A stretch of DNA of 64,000 nt, taken from Sphagnum compactum. Taxonomy: Eukaryota; Bryophyta; Sphagnopsida; Sphagnales. The notes beneath the pieces are model-generated. The model was not told where the DNA came from, did no database searches, and saw only the letters and a list, made by a program, of their open reading frames with translations. Location: NCBI GenBank assembly GCA_965153455.1, contig OZ234493.1, positions 5,828,001-5,892,000 of the forward strand, given 5' to 3'. Positions 50,708 to 61,200 of the stretch are shown here, piece after piece (within the stretch, counting starts at the first letter, position 1; every line of letters starts with the position of its first letter). The position numbers and the translations under genes were made by a program.

Positions 50708-53700
50708 TCAGGGTGCATGGTTGTTCTGTGATACATTTGGGTCTGCAGGTGGGATCGTTGTAACCAATGCTGGCTGCTCTGCATCTTCTGTGTTCAGATT
50801 CTCAGACCCATTGTCTGTATACCCATTAACCTGAGAATCTCCATTTGTCTCGTACAGTTCCTGAAAATAATCTTTCATTTATGCCAAGTGTGTGTGAAGA
50901 GAAGCTCCTCAGAAACTGAGATGTTGGAACACTTGAATCTTTTATATAGCATTTTAGGTATTTGGACATGTAACTAACCTCTGTAAAGTCATTGTCTCCA
51001 TTCTCTGTCTGCAGATCTTTGTCATGAAAAAAGCTTGGCTGATTGGTAGATGACAGCAAACGAGCCCACATGCGGTCACTCACATTAACACGACGTTGTG
51101 TCTCAACTGCTCTCTGCTTCAACACAAATCAATACCTAAATGGAATTAATTCCAGTTAAGTCAAGTGAAATCAACCCATGTAGATGGCATACAGATTGGA
51201 GTCAAGAAACGGAGAGAGGAAGCATATATGTGTGTGAGGTGAAATGGCACAATTTTTTTTTTGCAAGAAAAAATGAATGAGGATTTATTATACAATTGGC
51301 AAGCAATCCTGGTATGTAACAAAGACAGAAAATTTGAATGACAAGACATACTGCAGTGAGAAGAGAATGTGCAATCCTTGCTTTTCAGAGGTTCTTCATA
51401 TAGACTTCAAATGATTGCTGTATGTCTGGACTCTTCTGCTGTACAACATGGTTAGGTCTACGGTTCAACACAAAACAATTTTCCCCTGAAAACACATGAA
51501 CTTACAGTGATAGGAATGTAGCAATGGCGGTTATTGACAGGACCAGCTGTGAATCCAGTGAATCCTGCCATGGCACCATGAATGACACTATGTGCCAATA
51601 GAGTGCAATAGACGTTGTCCGCTGCATTGCCAGGTATTGCCCGGATCATGTATGTTGGATCTGCCACAAGTCATGCTCTCTATTACTCAATGTAATAGCA
51701 GGCTGTTCTGATGTACAACTGACCCAAGTAGGTAGATGATGGAGTTTTCTGACACAATCTGCAGCAGTTATGAAGATTACATGGGTGTTTTCTTTGTGTA
51801 GCATTAAGCCCCAAGGTGGAGGGCATTCTGTAAATAAGGCACTTGAGACAAGGGGGTAGCCAAGTCCAGCCCATTCATTTTGGGAATGTCCTCCACCCAA
51901 GGGCTTTACCCATCGTAAAGCACAAGGTAAAGGTTATAATGAACCTCAACATATGTAGATCATGAGGCGTAGGCAAGGGGAGGAGGGTACTCCTTAAGAG
52001 TGGGAAGGACCTCACCCCTACAAGTAAATGTAAGATCCCTCCCACTCAAGGATTAGGCATAAGATCCCTCCTCTTTTCTAGCAAGGGATAGCCATGGATA
52101 GTCATGCTAAACCCTAAACTCCAAATACACTAGGAACATTCTCCAAGTCCTTTATGATTAAATATCTATCTATACTGATCCTTAAGGCACATATTAACCC
52201 TTGTGCTTGGAACTATGCAGGAGGCAAAAATCAGGACATTGGAAATACTCATGGTGCACCCGGTGTTGGTCATTGGTGTGCAGCACCCAATAAGTACAAG
52301 GGGGTCATCATTTTATCAATAGTTCATCATGGAATTTTTCCTCATGGGACTAGAGGCTGAACAATTGAAACAGCAACTGAGCAGCTTAGGTTCACCTACA
52401 AATTTGTCTGGGACTTGGATAAATACTGTGAACATTTTGAACATCAATTTTTGAGGAATGAACAGGCGGTGTTTCTAGCAAGTAACAAAATTAGGGGACA
52501 GAATGTGTACCTATGTATTTCAGCGTCACAGGCTCCTTGTACAACTTACTGAAATGGTCCTGCAAAATTCAAAAAAGAATCCACTTAACTTCAAATCAGC
52601 ACTTAGACTGGCATTAATCTAAAATGGAAGCAACCTCTAGACAATGAACTGTAACTGTTCACTGTCACTTGTGATGATAGCTCAGGTTACCCACAAATGT
52701 CAACATATCTAGTCAGCTACAAAGTCAAGGAAAGCTATGTATTTTTTCTACACTTTCCACAAGCTTGAGTACAGATTTCTTGAAAAGAACTGATGGGTCA
52801 CAAGACATTTTTTTACCCTTTGAAATTACAAATTTACTTGTTCAGAGTTCAGACCTGTAAGGGTGAGCTAGCAATAAATCACCTTCATTTGTTGAGAAAG
52901 CCAGAGTCCAATGTCACGAAGGAGCTGGTTTCCAGAAGCATCAATGAGTTCATTGGATTGTAAGGTTTGGGCAACAAGATCTTGACCCGCACCTTCAGCG
53001 ACCACAAGTACAACATGACCATTTTCTCTTATACGACGATACACAAACTCAAATAACCCTCCTACACCCTCCAAATAGAATGGAGCTTCTGGAATCATGC
53101 AACAATCCTGACATTTTCACCCCCACCCGCACCCCACCCACTTCAAGAGCTTAGGGAAGTCAAATTGAATCAATACAAATTCTCAAATGACTTGCCCCCT
53201 AGATGCTCACAAACACAAACTACCAAAATGAGATTTTCATCGAAGTCTTACCACATCCCGACTTGCAAGTGTGGCATACAAAGCAATTGAGCCTACCCAT
53301 TGACAAAGCACAAACAAAACATCCACAATCAGCAGCACTTTTAGAAAAATATAACTAGATGTTGCTGAAGCCACGCTTGATTGAACTAGTTCCAGATCAA
53401 TAATAGGAGGTTCCCTTAAAACCAAGTGATTTGGTGGAGGTACTATATATATATATATATATGCTAGCTCTGAGACTAACCAAATGGGTTGAAAGAGAGA
53501 AGAAAATCCAGCAGGTAGGAATACGTACCACTATAGCGACCCATTAGTTTAACAACACCAATGCCATTGTCGGCACTCTCAGCCTCCACATGTGCTGCAT
53601 TAATAGCTCTTTGGGCTTCCTCAACTGCCGTGTCAAATCCAAATGACTTGTCTATGATCTGCATCCCTCATAGCCTAGATGCAAATTATAGCAATTTTGG

Positions 53701-56700
53701 CAAAACTCATTCTGACCCAGGATTTTCCTGGTGTGATTTCTTCGATCTTTTGTAGACCAGGATGTCCATTTGACCATCCCTCCTTTCCATATGTCAGTAA
53801 GTTGAACCATAAATCATTGGAGTCCAAAGGTAAAAAACCAAATCAACATCCTAGCCTGATTAATATCAGCCTGACTGATGATCCTATACAACTAGAGGTG
53901 CAAATAGTAAATACCCAAAGAAAAAATGGATGTTGAAAAGCTGCCGATGATGCATGGCTGCAATTACAAGATACGAGATAACAACATATAGTAGAGATGA
54001 CAAGTGCATCGTACATCAATGTCATTGTCAATTGTTTTTGGAATGCATGCAACAGCCACCTTCAGACCACGCCTTTTGATCTCCTACACAACATAACCCA
54101 CAGACATCTGCTCAACAAGAATTGGACCGAAGTGTCAATTCCATATTATCATTCACAGTTGGATTGGGTACTTGTGAGGGTGGAGTGGAGGATAAATTTG
54201 TCAATGATTTCACCAAAAAAACATATGGACATGAGAGAAAAAGCATGCCTGGTAGATGAGATCTGCCCCTCTATGTGTACCATCTCCACCAATAATATAC
54301 ACCTGTGAAACAAAGAACTTCATGAAAAATTCTGATGACTGGCTAACCTCATAACCAAGTGAGTGTAGAAGAGTGTCATAGAACCTCTGATTGGTACATA
54401 TTTCAGAAAATTTGCAACGTTGCATTTTCTCTCACCTGATTGATGTCCCTATCTTCAATTGAGTCGACAATTTTCATAGTGTCATGACCACCACGTGAGG
54501 TGCCTAAAATTGTACCTCCACGCTTGTGAATATCATTCACTACTTTGGGGTTCAGAGCCTGTGTGTTGCGGGCATAAAATCCCCTATAGCCACCCTGCAA
54601 AAAAAGAAAAACTATCATAATTGTCCCCAACCTCAAACTGTTTGTTTGTTATGGGCAATTGAAGTCCAACCCTCTCCAGTTAGCAGACGACTGATTTCTG
54701 CAATCAGAAACCCTAAACCCACCCACAGCAGCCATATGATCAATCACATACATACATTTTGTCATGAGGAAAAATAAATAGTGAGAGGATTTAGATCATA
54801 GTCACAAACCACAATTCCAATGATGTCTCGCACTCCATATTGGAACCAAAGACTACAGACAATTTCACGGATAACTGTGTTTATTCCTGGACATAGTCCC
54901 CCGCAAGTCACAATGCATGCCTTCACTTCCTCTGGCCGGAAGTAAATCTGCAATATTTCATAGAGAGAGAGAAACAATTTATTGTCATGTTACTATTGCT
55001 GGCATATCTTTTGTATATAATTTCTTTCTTCCAGAAATTATATGTATTCTGCTCAAACATATCACTAATGGATTGGGGGCTGAAGACCAGTTACCACCCA
55101 TTGAATTTCCTAAGTTAAAAAACCCATAAATTCATCTCCACATCAATCTCGGTATGGTTTTCACTTCTAACTCTGTTTTTTTAACATTTTTCTTCCTTTC
55201 ACCCAACAACAGGCCTTATCTCGTTCACCCACCTTGACCAATGAGATTTTAGTCTGATCCCAAGATTCTGAAATTGGTGATATTGCAATTGATCCATAGA
55301 CTTTCAATGAAGAAAGCATCTTCTTAGAATTGAGCTAAAATAAATTACTCCTGAAAAGAATAGACAAAAGATTACCTTCTCACGAGGTCCAGCACGCCGA
55401 AAATGAATGCCTTCCCAGGGGGTTGTCATTTTTACCACTGCCTGTTAGACAATGAAGTATAATAGATCTCAATGACTATTATTGCCCAAACACAAGAATT
55501 TATAGAAAAAAATTTATAGAAGAGAAGTGGACCATGTAAATATCGTAAGTGACATGGGCAGGAGGAACATACATCTTTTGTAACAACAGCATCATTCTCC
55601 ACAAAATATTGCCTGCAAAAAAAACAAAAGAAAAAACCACCCATCCAGAAAATAATCACCAGCACCTCTTGTAATTCTTCTACTATCCCACTGCTGGAGG
55701 TTCCAACATATAGAAAATCAACAAAAATATTGAAGGGACTCATAATCTGAAATTTAGTATGTAAATTCCATGAAATAGAATTGAAGAAACTAGCAGTTTT
55801 TCAATCCAGACACACCCAAGTTTTGAAATTTTTCACAAAGGAAAAAAATGATCTTGAACTGAGGAATTGGGTCTATCGTTTGTTTCATGGATGGGTGTTC
55901 AAAATCACATTTGGGAAAAAAGAGAGAATATGAGAGAGACAGGGTTTGAAAAGGAGTAGTTACCCACTTGACAGCTGAGTATGCAGGGTTGAATTTCAGG
56001 GGATTTGGATATGTCTGCAAGACCCCAATCCAACAAGATTGTTGGCCCATGCTGTTTGGAATTGTACATGATGGATAAATCTTTGAAGAGCAACATGAAT
56101 TAATCCCTATTTGAACCTCATATATACTGTTGCACCATGGGTTTTTTTTTTCCCCCTTTTTTTTTCAGAATCCGTCTTTTTGTAATACTGCGGAGAATGT
56201 TTAGATCCTGTGAGAATTTCTGTGATAACATTGTTCAACCTCAAAAGAAGAAGAAGAAGAAGAAGCTGAAGGATTAGGTCAAGTCCGGATTAGGGTTGAA
56301 AGTCATGTGGTGAAAAACCTGGAGGTCAGGAAGCCAATCTGTGACATGAGGTACATCTTCAAAGATTGCTCCACAGTGTTCAGTGTCTGTCTTACAGAAA
56401 AGCTCCATAACCGTTGTTACTCCCTTTGGAAACCTCCCAATTGCCAGTTTTGATGGTGTCAAGGGATGTCTTTGGACCCCAGTTTTCAAGCCTTTCCCAA
56501 ACACAAATTGCTTCCCAAAAAAATCCCAAACTCTTTTTTCATTCCCCCAAAAAACTCCTCCTCTGCTGCGAACAACACTTGTTGCTGGCTTGAATTTGGA
56601 GTGCAATCTGGAGGAGGAGGAGGAGGAGGAGGAGGAGGAGGAGGAGGTTTTGTTCACCAAAGTCTGCTCCTTTGTAGCAGCAGCAGCTCTCGGTCCATCA

Positions 56701-56747
56701 CAACTCACAAGAGGACCTGACCCAATTACCATCATCATGGTTTCCAT
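50708..56747 (-). CDS. PFK: plant-type ATP-dependent 6-phosphofructokinase, intact, 15 exons, 629 aa
   Basis: It phosphorylates fructose 6-phosphate to fructose 1,6-bisphosphate in glycolysis. Exons, in order: 56747-56319, 56014-55968, 55612-55573, 55441-55376, 54947-54810, 54594-54436, 54302-54249, 54083-54015, 53658-53529, 53292-53252, 53107-52883, 52559-52511, 51660-51506, 51113-50979, 50860-50708. Phases join to 630 codons with TGA. Motifs: VTCGGLCPG 207-215, GGDGT 298-302, PKTIDND 326-332, MGRYS 373-377, then [16 protein letters not shown] and [15 protein letters not shown]. Gly301 in GGDGT (PPi enzymes have Asp) and Lys327 fit the plant ATP-PFK type. Catalytic-core wording is closest to the cytosolic-type plant PFKs, yet about 130 residues precede the conserved [10 protein letters not shown], Ser/Lys/Arg-rich with 12 Ser in a row, like a plastid transit peptide. 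The start is METMMM, the first in-frame ATG; the frame continues upstream only via TTG. Intron 7 is GC-AG. Confidence 0.93.
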
Positions 56748-57059
56748 TCTCCAAAACCAGCAGAATTCTGCATCCACTCCCCAGTCCACCGACCCACCCA
56801 CCAGCTTCTTCTTCTTCTTCTTCTTCCCAAGAGAGAATCCCAATCCCTCAATGGAGTTGCAGGCAGCAAAGACTCAACTGTTGCTACAAAACAAACAAAA
56901 CCCAATATTCCAATTCAGTAGGAAAAAACACAAAGAGTCCAAGCAAAATGGCATAATTCACTCAGCTCCAGAATGCAAAGGATGGATTGAACTCCAAAGC
57001 AGTACCAATGCAAAGCTGCCAACATCAAAAAACAAAACCCCTGGCAAGAAACCCAAGAA

Positions 57060-57305
57060 AGCAAAGGAGAAGCTCAAATTTGTTGAGCTTTGCTGCACAC
57101 AAAATTCTTCAAAGATTCAATTTGCTCCTTTCTTTTCCTAACTGTTTTTGGAATCTGTCCAAAATGCAGAAGAGAAGCTCAAATTTGTGGAGACAAGACC
57201 CAAATTTGTTGAGCTTTTCTGTACTCAATTTCTTTTCAAATATAAATGAGCTCTCTTTCCTTTGTAAATTGGGTAACTAACTGTTTTTGGAGTTTTTCCA
57301 AAAAA
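57060..57305. repeat. imperfect direct duplication upstream of PFK
   Basis: GAGAAGCTCAAATTTGT, TTGTTGAGCTTT.CTG and CTAACTGTTTTTGGA all occur twice in the same order, offset by about 110-150 bases. It lies about 320-560 bases upstream of the PFK start codon, so it may be part of the promoter. Confidence 0.6.
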
Positions 57306-57883
57306 CCAAAAAAAAGAAGCTCCAAAAAAAAAAAATTGAATAAACTTGAATCATTTGAACATGGTTTTGAAAGCAAAATAAAATATTTATTATTTGACCT
57401 TAATTGAGGTAAATTTTAAAGCACTTTGTGCATACTTAGATGGATTAAGGCTTTTTTTTTTTTTCTTTTTTTTTTGAGGTTTTATTTTAATTTAATTTTT
57501 CATCTGTTTAGTACTTTAGATGTGTTAATAATCTTCACATGATATTTCCCTTCCCTTTTGATTCCATTCCATTCTTTCATGACTAGACATGACAAGATTA
57601 AGATGAATTTTTTTGAAGTAGAGTAGGTCAAAAGTGGCCAAACCCCACCCACATGGTTATTGCCACGTCACCCTTAAGATGACTAGCTTTGCTAACCCAT
57701 TTCTTTGTTTTTATTTATTTATTTAAATATTTATTTATTTATTTATTATATATCCAATTTTCATCTGCTGACACTGCATACTATGCTTTAAAGGACATAC
57801 AAAATTTCTAGTGTGAATTTGGAGGGCATATTATTATCTGGGCATTTCAAAAAAATTGGTGATACCCTACTACTACCACCTTG

Positions 57884-58074
57884 CCTTGGCAGCTTGGACA
57901 CTAACTATATTTGTTTTCAGAAATGTTGAATTTTTAATTTTTATTATTTTTTTCAAATATCAATTTTTTGTGAAGGAAATTATCAAATCCTCAACAATAT
58001 TCTAGTTATTCAAAATGACAATTTCAAAATTAATTAATTAATTATTGGACATACATGTGTTGAAGCTGCTGAGG
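57884..58074. mobile_element. MITE-like element with CCTTGGCAGCTT ends, copy 2
   Basis: The left end CCTTGGCAGCTTGGACACTA and right end ATGTGTTGAAGCTGCTGAGG correspond to those of 19342-19576, with interior GTTTTCAGAAATGTTGA and GTGAAGGAA also shared. It is about 45 bases shorter because of fewer ATT repeats. Confidence 0.6.
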
Positions 58075-58095
58075 TATGGTAGTTGCCCACTTTGG

Positions 58096-58122
58096 CAGGC
58101 ATTTTGCTTTTCAAAATGCCTG
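58096..58122. repeat. perfect hairpin, 11-bp arms, 5-nt loop
   Basis: CAGGCATTTTG and CAAAATGCCTG face each other around CTTTT. A related imperfect hairpin with GCAGGCATT and AAAATGCCT lies at about 41952-41980. Confidence 0.65.
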
Positions 58123-58129
58123 AACTCTT

Positions 58130-58195
58130 TTTTTCTTGTGATGCCTGATGGGTATGATGGGAAAATTATATATATATATATTATTTATTTATTTA

Positions 58196-58229
<34 letters not shown>

Positions 58230-61200
58230 TATTTTATGATGTTCTAAAACCCCCACTAATCACAAGAATCAAATTAGGGGGAAAAAAATAAAAACTTGAA
58301 AAAGTAATAAGCCTAGAAGAGCCTTCACATACAATGATCACACACCTCAAAATAAAAGTAACATATGGTCTTTGCAAAGCTACCAACACCTTATGCCTAT
58401 ATAAGGCACGTAGAATCGATAGAGTAAGGCCATTGGTGTCCTTTGCTCACCATGCCATGTTAACACATCGATGAAAGAAATTAGAAATGCATGTGTTGGG
58501 TGTCCATCATAACACAACACTTTGTATGTATGAGCCACAATCATTGCGATCACCCCATGACATTAGATGAAATAACATGTGAAACCAAATTTGCTTGAAT
58601 GGGATCAACAATAACCATGTCCACCAAGATGCAAGTGCCATTAGTTGATAACATGATATCAACTCATCAACAAGAACATTGAAGTGAAGGTGGCAAAGGG
58701 ATATTAATTTGTTCACACGAAACATGAAACCTTGTGTTTCTCATGATGGAGGCGAAAACATCTCGAATGACATTGTGAGATGCAATTCATTCCCCACCAT
58801 GGGAGCAATGAAAAAAGTGGGTCCTTGTTGGATTTAAAGGTTGGCCACAAATGCAATGAATCATCCCAAAAAACTAACCTAGGAGGCCCAACCTAGTATG
58901 CAACACAAAGGAGAACACATTGAAGGCTGAACAAAAATATGGAATGACCAAGTGAACCAATAACCATGCACCCACCCCTAGATTCACATAAGACCTCAAA
59001 TATGTGAACTATGAATCAAAGACCATGTCAAAGAGAATGCTAGAAAAAGAATGATTATTCATTTTGTATAAAATGTTGTCTTGAAGTCAATTTAATCCTT
59101 TTTTTTGCAAAATGCATGAAAATGGGAACACAAGCCACCACATTTGAAGGAAAGAGCTCCCACACCAACCTCAAGTGGGCATGGAAGGATAAGAAACCAG
59201 AATTGTCAGCACCTATTGCCTTTAATAAGAAAGAGCGCCAATCCGATTAGTTGTTTATACGCTCTTCATATTATTAGAAAATCTAGTCAAAAATGGTTGT
59301 TGTAACTCACATCGGATGATAAATTCAATAAAAATGATGGCATAGATGATATTTTCAATGTTTGGATGAATCAAAAATTACTGACGTTATGAAGCAAACT
59401 TGAACCACATGAATGAACCTCTCACACGGATGTGTGGACCATGCAGATGAAATTGGATCATATTGATATTGAAATTTGGATGAATGAAAACAACAAAGAT
59501 GAATATGACAAGTTGGATAATATTAATGACATATATAAAACTTTAGAATTTATCAAATTGAAAACAAAGAAAATTTTGCCGTATGGATGAAATTGAAATT
59601 TAAAAATATGGATGAAAATTTCAACAAAACAAAAGTGGACCATAATAGATAAAATTGGATGAATTGATGACATGGAAAAAACATGACCATTGTTGAACCT
59701 TGTCACATGGATGGTATTGATTATTGACCACACACAAGTGATATTAACAAATGGATAAACATAAACAACATAACATAAATGATAATAATGAAATACACCA
59801 AATGGACTAGGATGAATTAAACTATAAAGATAAAATTAGAATAATTGATCAAATTGATCACACATGCGTAATTTGCCATGTGGACTAAATTCTAACCATA
59901 ATGATTATTTTCATCAAATGTAATTTCTTCCATATTGCCAACTACAATTATGTGTTCAAATTCATCCATGTCATTGAGTTCTATCCATGTGATATTCTAT
60001 CACACAACTACACTGCAATTAAGCATGAAAATATGGATAATTAATAAATTAAATGTCACGTAAAAAAATCGAATAATTGTATTATCATTGGAACTTAATT
60101 TCAAATGGGACACCTATGTGGTGTAATGTACACATCATACATACAAACATAGTCAATCATGTTTGACTTTTTGGCAAGTTGCACTTTAATTGTGTGTGAC
60201 AACTACATTCCAACTAATGTAAATGTAACAACTATGTTGCAACTAATGTACAATTGTTGACACATACGATCATGCCACATGTTTGCATTTCCATTGCACA
60301 TTAGATATGACATTTACAACTAATTGTCAACTATGCTTCCCATTCATACAACCAATTGTGACAATATGTTGCCATCATAAAAATATTTTTCATTATTTTT
60401 GTGACTATTGTTCAACTATTAATAAGTTAATAAATTCTTTTAAATCATATTTAAATATTTGATAAGGATTTTTTTTAGTAACATATTAATTATTTCATAT
60501 TTATCAATATTTAATATGAATTATTTTGTTTAATTCAAATCATTAATTTGCTAATTCAATCAAATAATTAAATAATTTGCCAAATTAGATTGATTAATAA
60601 AACTATCTAACTCAAATAATTAATTATCAATTCCAAAATTTAGTTAATCCATTTAATTGACTTAATAATTATGAATTATCTAATATTATTTAATTGACTT
60701 AATTATCATGAATTAATTAATTATAATAATTAATTAAATATTAATATAAATTAATCAGTCTACTTCAAATAATTAATTCATCAATTAATTTAGTTTATAT
60801 GATGATAAATTATCTAAAATCAGATAATTAAATATTTGAAATAGTTAACTAGCAAATTATATGAATCAAATTGATTAATTCATATAATGTGTTAGTTCTA
60901 CATCCAAATAATTAATTATCTAAATTAAATACCTGAAAATTAATTATTAAAATTCACTAACTACTTAATTATCTGAATTAAAATAATTGATTTAGATACC
61001 TAGTTCAAAAAGTTAATTAAATTAATTAACTATTAAATAACTATTAAATAATTATTTTGGGAATTTAGATGTAAATATTTGAATTTTATCTAAATTCAGA
61101 TCATCAATTATCTGATAATTAACTAACTAATTATTTGAAAATTAAACTTATTAATTCAAATGATTATTTTAGATCATTTAATATTGGTGATTAATTCATA

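Noticed and set aside
56383-57141. 252-codon open frame on the plus strand opposite the first PFK exon
   Set aside because: It begins at a non-ATG codon, contains poly-Glu and poly-Phe from the antisense of microsatellites, and overlaps a PFK exon whose reading frame is confirmed by joining to conserved exons.
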